A stretch of 64,000 bases of DNA from an uncultured Collinsella sp. (GTDB lineage: Bacteria > Actinomycetota > Coriobacteriia > Coriobacteriales > Coriobacteriaceae): contig CAUHCN010000004.1 of the NCBI GenBank assembly GCA_959604825.1, positions 54,682 to 118,681 of the forward strand, in the 5' to 3' direction. Position 1 is the stretch's first letter. Every line of letters begins with the position of its first letter. A program made the position numbers and the translations under genes. The notes beneath the pieces are model-generated. The model had not been told where the DNA came from, ran no database searches, and saw nothing but the letters and a program-made list of their open reading frames with translations. Below are positions 23,440 to 32,211 of this stretch, piece by piece.

Positions 23440-23883
23440 ATGGCAAAAGAGGGAAAGAAGCCGATCGGCAAGATTGTCCTAGGCATCATCGTGGTGCTGG
23501 TTATTGTCGGTGCCGTGGGCTCTATGGGCGGCAACTCAACCGATTCGTCTGCGAGCGATTCGGCAAAACCTGCCGAGACGGCACAGCAGGCTGAGGAGCA
23601 AAAAGAACCGCAAGAACCGTATACCATTGCTGACGAGGCTGAAGACACTTCCAATCAGTTTACCTATAAGATCACGGGCACGCTGACCAATAACACGGAC
23701 AAGGAAAAGAGCTACATTCAGATTGAATATGTTCTGTATGATGCCGATGGCAGCCAGGTTGGAACGGCTCTTGCAAACACCAATCATCTGAAGGCGGGCG
23801 GCTCCTGGAAGTTCGAGGCGCTGGGTACGGTGTCTCCCGACCAGGTTGCTAGCTGGGAGCGTTCGGACGTAAGCGGTTTCTAG
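23440..23883 (+). CDS. Membrane-anchored FxLYD-domain protein
   Basis: 147 aa. Lys-rich start, one transmembrane helix at ~11-30 (IVLGIIVVLVIVGAVGSMGG), a Ser/Ala/Glu/Gln-rich linker (~31-65), then a small beta-sandwich (FTYKITGTLTNNTDKEKSYIQIEYVLYDADGSQVGTALANTNHLKAGGSWKFEAL) of the FxLYD type, normally extracytoplasmic. Function of the domain is unknown. The start is defined by aggaagga, which is buried in a perfect hairpin. It precedes the HTH and kinase genes in the same direction. Confidence 0.8.
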   Translation: MAKEGKKPIGKIVLGIIVVLVIVGAVGSMGGNSTDSSASDSAKPAETAQQAEEQKEPQEPYTIADEAEDTSNQFTYKITGTLTNNTDKEKSYIQIEYVLYDADGSQVGTALANTNHLKAGGSWKFEALGTVSPDQVASWERSDVSGF

Positions 23884-23915
23884 CATGTTGCATGCACTGG
23901 GGGAGGTGAGGTCGT

Positions 23916-24338
23916 ATGCCCGATAAAAAGCTGACTGACGAGTTACTCAATGAGCTTCTCGACGCGCCAAACATCGATGGCTATATCAAGGAGCACGACT
24001 TTGCCACCCCGTCGCTTTCGGACTACCTGAAGCAACTGCTGCAGGAAAAGGGCTTGGAGCGCTCGCGCGTGGTTCGTATGGCCGATCTCAATGAGACCTT
24101 TGGCTATCAGATCTTTACCGGTGCGCGTCATCCGAGCCGCAATAAGGTGCTGCAGATTGCCTTTGCGATGGCGTTGACGCTCAAAGAGACCAACCGTGCG
24201 TTGACGGCTGCCGGGGTAAGCGTCCTTAACTGCAAGGACCGCCGCGATGCGATTATCATCTTCTGTATCGATCGCGGGTGCAGCCTCCAAAAGGTCAACG
24301 AGGAGCTGTATCGCTTTGGCGAGGAGACGGTGAGTTAG
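23916..24338 (+). CDS. HTH (XRE-like) regulator paired with the following kinase
   Basis: 140 aa behind ggaggtga. LSDYLKQLLQEKGLERSRVVRMADLNETFGYQIFTGARHPSRNKVLQIAFAMALTLKETNRALTAAGV has the layout of a helix-turn-helix cro/C1-type domain, although the recognition helix (NETFGYQIFTGAR) is unusual. The tail CKDRRDAIIIFCIDRGCSLQKVNEELYRFGEE is well conserved in look. It lies 98 nt before a membrane Ser/Thr kinase gene. I recall this HTH-kinase pairing from other gut Firmicutes and Actinobacteria. DNA or RNA targets unknown. Confidence 0.75.
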   Translation: MPDKKLTDELLNELLDAPNIDGYIKEHDFATPSLSDYLKQLLQEKGLERSRVVRMADLNETFGYQIFTGARHPSRNKVLQIAFAMALTLKETNRALTAAGVSVLNCKDRRDAIIIFCIDRGCSLQKVNEELYRFGEETVS

Positions 24339-24436
24339 CGGCTGATATCTGAGCCGGCGGAGCTGTCGAACAACGATGCAAACGAACGGGGCGCGGATGC
24401 CATGGGGTGTCTGTGCCCTGCGCTATGATGGAGGCT

Positions 24437-25816
24437 ATGGATACTCAGACCCCAACATATTCCGATGACGAGCTGACCGCAGCGCTTGCCGAGCACCTGG
24501 CGTCGCTCGATCGCGACGACAGCTATCGCGTGGAGTGTGTACTTAAGCGCTCGTCCGTTGAAACAACCGAGCTCGTGTACTTTGAAGGAACCGGCGGTGG
24601 TTCGCTCGGCCCCTTTGTCCGTAAACGCATCGATGCTTCGGCTCAAATCGGCGGGGCATACGAGCGCCTGTTTGCCGCTCAGCGGGCAGGCAGGCGTTTT
24701 GAGCACCTGCCCAGAATCGTCGATTGTCGTCGTGTGGGCGACGAGCTCAACGTGGTTATGGAATACATCGAAGGGGAGACGCTCGGGGCGCTGGTGTACC
24801 GTCTGGGAGCCACCCCCGATTATGCGCGTGAATTGTATCCTGCCCTATGCGATGCCGTGGGCGAGCTCCACACCGGTTTTGCAATAGCGGGGGAGACGTC
24901 GGCGCCGGTGATCCATCGCGACCTCAAGCCGTCGAATATCATCGTGACAGGTGCCAACTATACGCCTGATGACGGCCTGACGTTTTCATCGCTGGTGATT
25001 ATCGACTTGGGGATCGCGCGCGTATGGCGCGATGGCGCCGATGCCGATACCGTCAAGTTTGGGACACGGCCCTATGCGCCGCCCGAGCAGTATGGGTTTG
25101 GACAGACGAGCGTGCGAAGCGACGTCTACGCACTTGGCGCCCTGTTGTTCTTCTGCTTGACGGGAGTCGACCCTAAACCAGGGCTCGACATGCGCGAGCA
25201 ATGCGAGGCGCGCGGCATTCCCACTCCACTTGCCGATGCCGTCTGCATGTCGATGGCGCTCGACCCGGCCAAGCGTTTTGCGAGCGCGGAAGCGTTGGGA
25301 CGGGCGACGCGCGCGGCATACGATCTAAGTCGCCCCGTGCGGCCTCCTGCGCCTGTGCTTGTCCGTACTCCGGCCTCGGAGACGGCGTTGACGTCCCAAG
25401 GGCTCCAGAACCCCACAGGGCTTCCTAGGCCTGCCGCCTCCGCTGCATGCGGTCTGCTCTCTCGCGTTCCGGAGTCTCTGGGGCGTATTTGGAATACGAT
25501 CGTCTGCTTCTCGCTGATTGTGTTCTTTGCCGGAAGTCACTTTGCCGTCTTTCACCCCACGGGAGCAAACCAAAGCTACCCGACGTGGCTTCTCATAATC
25601 GAGTATTTTTTCTTTGTCGATGGCCTTATGGTGCTTATGCATTTTGCGCTGCTCGATAAGCGCCGTCTTCGTCGGCGATTCGCACTGCTCGACAGCTATC
25701 GCGGCAAGAAGCTCGCGAAACTCTGGCTCAAGGCACTGGGTGTGCTGCTCCTATGCATGATCGTCATAGTCGCGGTTGCCAATGCGACCGGCGTCGTCGA
25801 TACCTCCGCTACCTAA
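24437..25816 (+). CDS. Membrane-bound Ser/Thr protein kinase
   Basis: 459 aa. Hanks-type kinase: a partial nucleotide lobe (ELVYFEGTGGGSLGPFVRKRID), the hinge VVMEYIEGETLGALV, catalytic loop HRDLKPSN (Asp162), metal-binding DLG instead of DFG (Asp190), FGTRPYAPPEQYGFGQTSVRSDVYALGALLFFCLTG. After ~residue 295 comes a Pro-rich linker and three transmembrane segments near the C-terminus (IVCFSLIVFFAGSHF, LLIIEYFFFVDGLMVLMHFAL, ALGVLLLCMIVIVAVANA). No PASTA repeats, so it is not a PknB wall-sensing kinase. ATG 24437 is chosen because of the adjacent ggagg; earlier ATGs at 24407 and 24428 are possible. The HTH protein upstream is a plausible substrate. Confidence 0.85.
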   Translation: MDTQTPTYSDDELTAALAEHLASLDRDDSYRVECVLKRSSVETTELVYFEGTGGGSLGPFVRKRIDASAQIGGAYERLFAAQRAGRRFEHLPRIVDCRRVGDELNVVMEYIEGETLGALVYRLGATPDYARELYPALCDAVGELHTGFAIAGETSAPVIHRDLKPSNIIVTGANYTPDDGLTFSSLVIIDLGIARVWRDGADADTVKFGTRPYAPPEQYGFGQTSVRSDVYALGALLFFCLTGVDPKPGLDMREQCEARGIPTPLADAVCMSMALDPAKRFASAEALGRATRAAYDLSRPVRPPAPVLVRTPASETALTSQGLQNPTGLPRPAASAACGLLSRVPESLGRIWNTIVCFSLIVFFAGSHFAVFHPTGANQSYPTWLLIIEYFFFVDGLMVLMHFALLDKRRLRRRFALLDSYRGKKLAKLWLKALGVLLLCMIVIVAVANATGVVDTSAT

Positions 25817-25818
25817 AA

Positions 25819-25848
25819 GAAAAGGGCCCCATTGGGGCCCTTTGCAGT
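25819..25848. terminator. Terminator between kinase and convergent wall-enzyme gene
   Basis: Inverted repeat aaagggcccca / tggggcccttt, with A and T tracts at either end, usable in both directions. Confidence 0.8.
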
Positions 25849-25853
25849 TGCAC

Positions 25854-26987
25854 TTAGATGCGGTTCATCTGTGCGGCGACTTTGTTGTACCAGTCCTGCC
25901 ACGTGGGCGGGCAGTACTTTTTGGCCGCTGCCGGGGTAAGGGTGGAGCCGTAGTTGGCGCCCAAATAGGCAACGTGAGCGGAGATACCCTCGCTCCAGCT
26001 GCCAAAGCTGCGCCAACCGCCGCCACGTGCACTCCAGCCCCAGGCGTTGTAAGAATTGGCGCAATAAGCACCCTTGGTGCTCTCGATGCAGGCGATGGCG
26101 GGGGACCAACGGGGGTCGACACCGGTATTCCAAGCGGCGACGGCAAAGTTGTAGCCCTGGCCTGCCATGGGGGAGCCGGCGAGATAATTGTCGATGCGGC
26201 CCGTCCACTCAGTAATGAACGAATCGTAATCGGAGCTACCGGTATTGGCGTTGTTCACCGTGGTGTCGATGGTGGTGTTGGTGTTGGTGGCCTGGCTGCT
26301 GGAATTGCTGCCGCTTACGCCCTCGCCCGAGAGCTTCTCGGCAGCAGCGGCCTTATCGGCCTCAAGCTTGGCAAGCTCGGCGGCATTTTCCTGTTCGGCT
26401 TTTGCCTGTGCCTCGCTGCGGAGCTGCTGGGCCTGCGCCAGCGCATCCTCGGCGTTTTTCTGCTCTGCCTCAAGCTGAGACTTGGCCTGATCGAGCTCGG
26501 TTTTGTTCTGCTCGAGCTCGGTCTGCATCTTGTTAAGCTCTTCGATCTCGTCGACGCTCGAGCTCGTAATCTGGTTGGTGTATTTGCAGGTGGTGATAAA
26601 GTCACCCAAGCTCTGCGTGTTCACCAGGAAGCTCACGATGGGGCTGGTGCCCTTCTGGTACTTATACAGATCGCGCATGGCGGAGCTTGCCTTGGCCTGC
26701 TGCTCGGGTAGCTCGGCCTCAATCTTATCGATGTTCGCCTCATTGGAGTCGATCTGCTTTTGCAGATCCTCGAGCTTGGTACGGGCGTCGTTGTAGGCGC
26801 TCGTAGCGTCCTCGATTTTTTTCTGGGCGGCGGAAAGCTGATCCTGCGTTGCCTGCGAGGCGGCATAGGCCGCGACGGGGGAGAGCATCGGCGTGGCCGT
26901 CAGCGCGACGGCGAGCGCGGCGTTCGTGATGATACGAGCTGGCTTCGACGCGATGAGCGCTGCGGTGCGATGGTTCGAATGCTGCAT
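25854..26987 (-). CDS. Secreted coiled-coil protein with C-terminal lysozyme-like domain
   Basis: 377 aa from ATG 26987, behind agaggga. A Sec signal ends near PVAAYAASQ. Residues ~45-225 are an Ala/Glu/Gln/Lys-rich coiled coil of the CwlO/PcsB type. A Ser/Asn/Thr-rich linker follows. The C-terminal ~130 residues (YNFAVAAWNTGVDPRWSPAIACIESTKGAYCANSYNAWGWSARGGGWRSFGSWSEGISAHVAYLG) look like a lysozyme/transglycosylase or glucosaminidase domain with catalytic Glu in CIESTKG. It probably cleaves peptidoglycan outside the cell. The coiled coil may mediate activation by a membrane partner, as in CwlO and PcsB. Confidence 0.78.
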   Translation of the reverse strand: MQHSNHRTAALIASKPARIITNAALAVALTATPMLSPVAAYAASQATQDQLSAAQKKIEDATSAYNDARTKLEDLQKQIDSNEANIDKIEAELPEQQAKASSAMRDLYKYQKGTSPIVSFLVNTQSLGDFITTCKYTNQITSSSVDEIEELNKMQTELEQNKTELDQAKSQLEAEQKNAEDALAQAQQLRSEAQAKAEQENAAELAKLEADKAAAAEKLSGEGVSGSNSSSQATNTNTTIDTTVNNANTGSSDYDSFITEWTGRIDNYLAGSPMAGQGYNFAVAAWNTGVDPRWSPAIACIESTKGAYCANSYNAWGWSARGGGWRSFGSWSEGISAHVAYLGANYGSTLTPAAAKKYCPPTWQDWYNKVAAQMNRI

Positions 26988-27050
26988 CCAGTCCCTCTGC
27001 AATCAATCGTAGGTTATTGGTCGAGGTGTATTCTACTACTGCTTTCGACC

Positions 27051-27090
27051 TCAACTTGAACCTTAAAGGTTCTAAAGGGTCAAGTTGAAC
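27051..27090. repeat. Imperfect inverted repeat in a 394-nt intergenic region
   Basis: tcaacttga (27051-27059) pairs with tcaagttga (27080-27088), with inner aacctt/aaggtt. The spacer 26988-27380 between divergent genes also has GC-poor stretches and repeated gagggttttg / gtggggttttg motifs. No gene is visible in it; promoters for both neighbours must lie here. Confidence 0.4.
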
Positions 27091-27380
27091 TTGAGGCTTT
27101 GGCCTTGACCTGCGGGAATGGTGAATTGTTGAGAAACCATAGAGTTCAACTTTAACGTTACGGCACCCTGTTTGTGAGGGTTTTGGCTGTAAAAGTTGCC
27201 CTCACGTGGGGTTTTGCAACTACAAGGTCCCATCGCGGTGAGCTTGGCCTTCATGCTGGATAATTACGCCGATTGCCATAGATACGGTGGAGCTTTGGGT
27301 GCCGGCGGCTCGGCACGCTAGAATAAATCAGTTGCACAAAGACCGCCCGTCGTGTGGGCAGTTCATGATAGGAAGTTTCC

Positions 27381-28637
27381 ATGGCATTGCAGTTTACAGA
27401 GCGCGAGTTTATTCCCGTGCTGCTCGGCGGCGACATCAACGCGTATTCGGTGGCGCGCGCCTTCTACGAGGAGTATCAGGTCAAGAGCCTGGTCTTTGGC
27501 AAGTATCAGACGGGCCCTGCGTATCGCAGCCAGATTATCGACTACACGCCTAACGTGGATATCGACACCATGCCCGTGATGCTTAAGACCGTCAACGGTA
27601 TCGCTCGGGCACATGCCGAAAAGACGATTGTCCTGATGGGCTGCGGCGATAACTATGTTGCCCTGGTGGCCCAGGCCAAGGATGCCAACGAGCTGGCGGA
27701 TAACATCGTTGCGCCTTACGCGCGCTATAGCATGCTTGAGCAGTGCCAGAAGAAGGAGATCTTCTACGAGCTGTGCGAGAAGCACGGTGTGCCCTATCCG
27801 CATACGTTTACCTTTACCATGGCGATGCTCAACGCTCAGGGTGAGGCTCCCGCCGAGGTGCTCGACCAGATCGACTTTCCCTACCCGATGATCCTGAAGC
27901 CTTCCGACGGCATCATGTGGTGGCAGCATGAGTTCGAGGGTCAGAAGAAGGCTTATGAGATTGCCGACCGCGCCGAGCTGGAGCGGGTTATCCGCGATTC
28001 CTATGCCAGCGGCTACACCGATGACCTGATTTTGCAGGATCGCGTGCCCGGCAACGACGAGTACATGCGCGTGCTCACCAGCTATTCTGATCGCAACGGC
28101 AAGGTTCGCATGATGTGCCTGGGTCACGTGCTGCTCGAGGAGCATCAGCCCCATGGCGTCGGTAATCACGCCTGCATCATCACCGAGCCCAATGATGAGC
28201 TTATGAGTGGCGTGCGCAAGCTGCTCGAGGACCTTCACTTTGTGGGCTATTCCAACTTTGACGTCAAGTATGACGAGCGCGATGGCTCGTTTAAGTTCTT
28301 TGACTTTAACACCCGTCAGGGCCGCAGCAACTACTACGTAACCAACAGCGGCTTTAACGTTGCCAAGTACGTGGTGGATGAGTACGTCTATAACCGCCCG
28401 TTTGAGCCGGAGTTTGTGACGGCGAAGGACGAGGCGCTGTGGATGGTCGTTCCCATGGGCGTCGTCGACAAGTACGTCAAGGCTCCCGAGCTGCGCGCGA
28501 AGGTGCATCGCCTTGCCAAGGAGGGCAAGGGCGCCGATCCCTCGTTTATGAAGGGAGACTTTATCTTTAACCGCTGGTTGCGCATGTGGCACACCAAGCT
28601 GCGTCACTATAAGCTGTTCAAGACGTATTACAAATAG
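27381..28637 (+). CDS. ATP-grasp carboxylate-amine ligase, probable D-aspartate ligase
   Basis: 418 aa. ATP-grasp layout: EFIPVLLGGDINAYSVARAFYEEY at the N-terminus, FPYPMILKPSDGIMWWQHEFEGQKKAYEI (ATP-binding Lys), LILQDRVPGNDEYMRVLTSYSD, and FFDFNTRQGRSNYYVTNSG (metal-binding Glu/Asn-type loop). This arrangement resembles D-aspartate ligases that add D-Asp to the side-chain amine of peptidoglycan precursors. The gene 84 nt downstream is an aspartate racemase, which supports that use. The start has aggaag 5 nt upstream. Substrate is inferred. Confidence 0.75.
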   Translation: MALQFTEREFIPVLLGGDINAYSVARAFYEEYQVKSLVFGKYQTGPAYRSQIIDYTPNVDIDTMPVMLKTVNGIARAHAEKTIVLMGCGDNYVALVAQAKDANELADNIVAPYARYSMLEQCQKKEIFYELCEKHGVPYPHTFTFTMAMLNAQGEAPAEVLDQIDFPYPMILKPSDGIMWWQHEFEGQKKAYEIADRAELERVIRDSYASGYTDDLILQDRVPGNDEYMRVLTSYSDRNGKVRMMCLGHVLLEEHQPHGVGNHACIITEPNDELMSGVRKLLEDLHFVGYSNFDVKYDERDGSFKFFDFNTRQGRSNYYVTNSGFNVAKYVVDEYVYNRPFEPEFVTAKDEALWMVVPMGVVDKYVKAPELRAKVHRLAKEGKGADPSFMKGDFIFNRWLRMWHTKLRHYKLFKTYYK

Positions 28638-28721
28638 ATGAGTGCGGCGCCCGTCCGGTTTACATCGGGCGGGCGCGGGTATGATACGCGCAATTGCGCA
28701 AGCGTCACCAAGGAGGCGGCG

Positions 28722-29468
28722 ATGGAAAAGCTGGGAGTTATCGGCGGCATGGGCGCCGAGGCCACGTCGTATTACTACGACCAGGTGGTGCGCCACACGG
28801 CTGCTGCCTGCGATCAGGAACATATCGACATGGTGGTGCTCTCCAAGTCGACCATGCCCGACCGCACGCTGGCCATTAAGACCGGCGAGCATGCCAAGCT
28901 GCTGGCGACCATGAAAGAGTGTGCCCAGGCACTCGAGTCGCTGGGCTGTGCGCACATTGCCATTCCCTGCAACACGTCACACTACTTTTACGACCAAATC
29001 CAGTCGTTTACCACAGTGCCGATTATCCACATGCCGCGCGAGTCGGTTCGCTATGCCCTGGCGGGTGCGGTGATGGGGGAGTGCGAGTTCGACCCCAACC
29101 TGAGTATGCCGGCCGAGCCGGTGCACAAGATTGGCATCATGGGCACCGACGGTACCGTGGGCGCAGGCGTCTATGGGCGCGAATGCGAGACCGCGGGCGT
29201 TGAGGTCGTCTATCCCAGCGAAAAGCGTCAGGCCGACGTGATGTCGCTCATCTACGACGATGTGAAGGCCGGGCGCGAGCCCGATATGGATAAGTTCGAC
29301 CGCGTGATGTGGGAGTTCGCCCGTAGCGGCTGCGACCGCGTCATCCTGGCCTGCACGGAGCTTTCGGTGTTGCAGAAGTATCGTGAGATGCCCGAGATCA
29401 CCCTTGATGCGATGGATGTCCTGGTACGCGAGTCCATCATCCGCAGCGGCGCCCTCTACCGCCTATAA
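28722..29468 (+). CDS. Aspartate/glutamate racemase
   Basis: 248 aa from ATG 28722 with a perfect aaggagg site. KLGVIGGMGAEATSYYYDQVV, the first catalytic Cys in IAIPCNTSHYFYDQI, and the second Cys in VILACTELSVL are the aspartate/glutamate racemase marks. It would supply D-aspartate for the ATP-grasp ligase upstream. A bidirectional terminator and a REP-like unit follow. Confidence 0.88.
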   Translation: MEKLGVIGGMGAEATSYYYDQVVRHTAAACDQEHIDMVVLSKSTMPDRTLAIKTGEHAKLLATMKECAQALESLGCAHIAIPCNTSHYFYDQIQSFTTVPIIHMPRESVRYALAGAVMGECEFDPNLSMPAEPVHKIGIMGTDGTVGAGVYGRECETAGVEVVYPSEKRQADVMSLIYDDVKAGREPDMDKFDRVMWEFARSGCDRVILACTELSVLQKYREMPEITLDAMDVLVRESIIRSGALYRL

Positions 29469-29478
29469 CCCTCGACCT

Positions 29479-29507
29479 GCCAAAAAGGGACAGGTTTGTT
29501 TTGGTAG
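29479..29507. repeat. REP-like palindromic unit, divergent variant
   Basis: tgccaaaa ... ttttggta flanks the interior agggacaggtttg. The interior resembles the reverse complement of the 14243 and 15456 units (acctgtcccc). Confidence 0.45.
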
Positions 29508-29527
29508 GTTTTATCTGGGAAAACAGT

Positions 29528-29567
29528 AAGGCCTCGGCTCGTTTGGTGCGAGCCGAGGCCTTTTGCA
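29528..29567. terminator. Bidirectional terminator between racemase and ecfT
   Basis: Inverted repeat aaggcctcggctcg / cgagccgaggcctt with T tracts on both strands. Confidence 0.85.
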
Positions 29568-29590
29568 TTGCCGGTTGCTGCCAGCGATTG

Positions 29591-30337
29591 CTAGAACAGG
29601 AAGCCGATGGAGATAAGGGCGATGCTGACGATAAGTACGGCGATATCCAGGCTTTTGATGGGGTAGCGCTTATACGAACTCGCACGCGTGCGCAGGTAGA
29701 AGCCGCGCTGCTCGGCAGCAAGTGCGGTGGCATCGGTCTTGCCCACACTCGAAATAAGCAGTGGCACGCACAGCGGCAGCATGAGTTTGAGTTTCTTGAC
29801 GGGATTCTTAGTGTCGTATTCGACGCCGCGTGCAGTCTGCGCCTCCATGATGGCGTTCATTTCCTGGCCAAATACCGGCACAAAGCGCAGTGCCGTGGTA
29901 AAGGTGAAGGCATAGCGATATGGCACGTGCAGCACCTCGACGCAGGCGTTGGCGAGGTCGTTGAGCTTGGTCACCATAAGCATGAGGATGAGTGGCAGCG
30001 CCACGCCCAACAGGCGTAGGCAGGCCTTCGATCCGGTAATGAGGCCCGTGTCGGTGATAAAGCCCCACACCACGTTGCCGTCGCGCATAAAGGCCAGCTG
30101 AAGCACCAGCATGATAAGCGCGAGCGGAATCAGCAGCTTGAGTAGTGAGAGCAGACGGTCGACGACGCCGGCGTAGGCGCCCAGTGCAAGGGTGAGCGCC
30201 AAAAAGCCCAACAGCGCCACGTAGGTATCGGACAGGAAGATGCCGATGATGATGGCGGCGGCAAGGCCCAGTTTGACGACCGGGTTCAAGCGGTGCAGCA
30301 GTGTATCGCCCGGCATATAGTCGATGACGTTAACCAC
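29591..30337 (-). CDS. ecfT: ECF transporter transmembrane (T) component
   Basis: 248 aa with five to six transmembrane segments. The family coupling motifs with Ala-Arg-Gly (MEAQTARGVEYD) and the EQRGFY stretch near the C-terminus are visible. It couples the ATPases to the S component. Its start overlaps the stop of the ATPase gene by 8 nt. The operon order is S component, fused ATPase, T component. Confidence 0.9.
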   Translation of the reverse strand: MVNVIDYMPGDTLLHRLNPVVKLGLAAAIIIGIFLSDTYVALLGFLALTLALGAYAGVVDRLLSLLKLLIPLALIMLVLQLAFMRDGNVVWGFITDTGLITGSKACLRLLGVALPLILMLMVTKLNDLANACVEVLHVPYRYAFTFTTALRFVPVFGQEMNAIMEAQTARGVEYDTKNPVKKLKLMLPLCVPLLISSVGKTDATALAAEQRGFYLRTRASSYKRYPIKSLDIAVLIVSIALISIGFLF

Positions 30338-32081
30338 GGTGGACCATCTCCTCGGTAATGCGAACGATATCGGTGACCTCGCTCACCTGTGCAAAGGCAG
30401 GAGAGACGGAGGATGCCAGACGACGAGAAAGCTCTATGACCTGGGGTGGCTCAACGTAGGCTTGCTGCATGAGCTCGATGTTCGAGAACAGCTCGTGCGT
30501 GCGGCCGCGCTCGAGGATGCGGCCGTCGGCCATCACCACGATGCGCTCGGCAAAGTCGGATACGACTTCCATGTCGTGGCAGACCATGATGACGGCGCAG
30601 CCGCGCTCGGCCATGGTGCGCACGGTTTCCATGACGGTCATGCACTCACGGTAGTCAAGGCCGCTCGTGGGCTCGTCGAGCACCACGATTTTGGGCTCTA
30701 CGACCACGACGGAGGCGAGTGCCACCATCTGGCGCTGACCGCGCGAGAGCGAGAAGGGCGCCTCGTCGGCCGGCAAGCCAAAGCGGTCGATGACGAGCTG
30801 GGCGCGACGCAGCGCCTCGGCACGGTCGATGCCGGCAAGCTCCAGGCCAAAGGCGACCTCGTCGAGCACAGTGTCCTTGCAGATCTGGCGGTCGGGGTTT
30901 TGGAAGAGGGTTGCGACTTCGCGGGCGATGCGGCTCGTGGGAGCGGCTGCGGTATCCAGTCCCGTGACACGCACGCTGCCCGAGGCGGGCTTAAGCAGGC
31001 CTGTGAGCAGCTTGGTGAGCGTGGTCTTGCCGGCGCCGTTTTGGCCGACGATGCCCACGAGCTCGCCGGGATAGAGGGTCAGGTTGAGGTCGTGGACGGC
31101 GGCGCCGCCATTGGGATAGGCAAACTCAACGTGATCGAAGGTGAGCACGGGCTCGGCGTCCTTGGCGTGCGGGCGCAACGACGGTGCGTGCGGTGAGCCG
31201 GCGGGTGCCTGAATGTCACTGCTTGCGTGTGCGGGGTCGACGATGCCCGTAATCAGGCGCTCGGCCTCATCAACATCCAAACAGGGAGTGCCGCTGGCCA
31301 GGCCATCGACCTCGAGGCTGTTGAAAATGCGCGTGACACGCGGGCAATCGACGCCGATGGCGCGGAGCTCATCGGCGTGTGCGAAGACCTCGTGCGGCTC
31401 GCCCTGTAGCGCGATTTCGCCATGATTGAGCACGAGTACGCGGTTGCAATACTCCGAAAGCAGGGCGACTTTTTGCTCAACGACGACGATGGTGATGCCG
31501 AGTGCGCGGTTGGCCTCACGCAGGGTCTCGAAGATCAGCGTGGAGCTGGCGGGGTCGAGCGCCGCGGTGGGTTCGTCGAGCACGAGCACGCGCGGACGCA
31601 TGGCGAGGATGGCGGCGATGGCAACCTTTTGCTTTTGGCCGCCCGAAAGCGTGGCGATCTCGCGGTCGCGCAGGTCGCTGATGCCGACGGTCTCGAGCGT
31701 CTCGCTCACACGTTGCTCGATCTGGTCGTGGGGAACGCCAAAGTTCTCCAGGCCAAAAAGCATCTCGTCCTCGACGACCGAGGCGACCATTTGCGTGTCG
31801 ATGTCCTGCAGCACGCTGCCGACGATTTGCGATACGTCGGTCAGCGAGACCTCGCAGGTGTCGCGGCCGTCAACCATGACGGACCCAAAGAACGTGCCGG
31901 TGTAGTGGTGGGGCACAGCACCCGACAGACAGGCGGCAAGCGTGGACTTGCCGGCGCCCGAGGGCCCGATGATGCCGATGAAATCTCCCTTGTTCACGCT
32001 GAGCGAGATGTGGCTTAGCGCCTGCTCGGTCTGCGTGCCATAGGAGAACGAGACATCGTCGACGTTGATGATCGTTTCCAT
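30330..32081 (-). CDS. ECF transporter ATPase, two ABC domains in one chain
   Basis: 583 aa, a natural fusion of EcfA1 and EcfA2. Domain 1 (~1-240): Walker A GPSGAGKST, signature LSGGQKQK, Walker B VLVLDEPTAALD. Domain 2 (~320-560): GQNGAGKTT, signature LSRGQRQM (Arg for the usual second Gly), Walker B IVVLDEPTSGLD, switch MVCHDME. Acts on the cytoplasmic face with the T component. In many Gram-positives these are two genes; fused versions are common in Actinobacteria. Confidence 0.92.
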   Translation of the reverse strand: METIINVDDVSFSYGTQTEQALSHISLSVNKGDFIGIIGPSGAGKSTLAACLSGAVPHHYTGTFFGSVMVDGRDTCEVSLTDVSQIVGSVLQDIDTQMVASVVEDEMLFGLENFGVPHDQIEQRVSETLETVGISDLRDREIATLSGGQKQKVAIAAILAMRPRVLVLDEPTAALDPASSTLIFETLREANRALGITIVVVEQKVALLSEYCNRVLVLNHGEIALQGEPHEVFAHADELRAIGVDCPRVTRIFNSLEVDGLASGTPCLDVDEAERLITGIVDPAHASSDIQAPAGSPHAPSLRPHAKDAEPVLTFDHVEFAYPNGGAAVHDLNLTLYPGELVGIVGQNGAGKTTLTKLLTGLLKPASGSVRVTGLDTAAAPTSRIAREVATLFQNPDRQICKDTVLDEVAFGLELAGIDRAEALRRAQLVIDRFGLPADEAPFSLSRGQRQMVALASVVVVEPKIVVLDEPTSGLDYRECMTVMETVRTMAERGCAVIMVCHDMEVVSDFAERIVVMADGRILERGRTHELFSNIELMQQAYVEPPQVIELSRRLASSVSPAFAQVSEVTDIVRITEEMVHRG

Positions 32082-32100
32082 GGATACCTTTCATAGTCAT

Positions 32101-32172
32101 TGGGGACGTTCTTACATGACTAGTCGTTTAAGAACGTCCCCAAGAGCTCCTTAAAGAACGTCCCCAAGAGCT
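32101..32172. repeat. Short repeat cluster between S-component and ATPase genes
   Basis: ggggacgttctta (32102-32114) is the inverse of taagaacgtcccc (32129-32141). The block aagaacgtccccaagagct occurs twice in direct order (to 32148 and to 32172). It resembles REP-type intergenic repeats and splits the transporter operon. Confidence 0.6.
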
Positions 32173-32211
32173 AGTTGTTTGGGACAGTCTTTACCGATGG
32201 GGCACTGTGGG

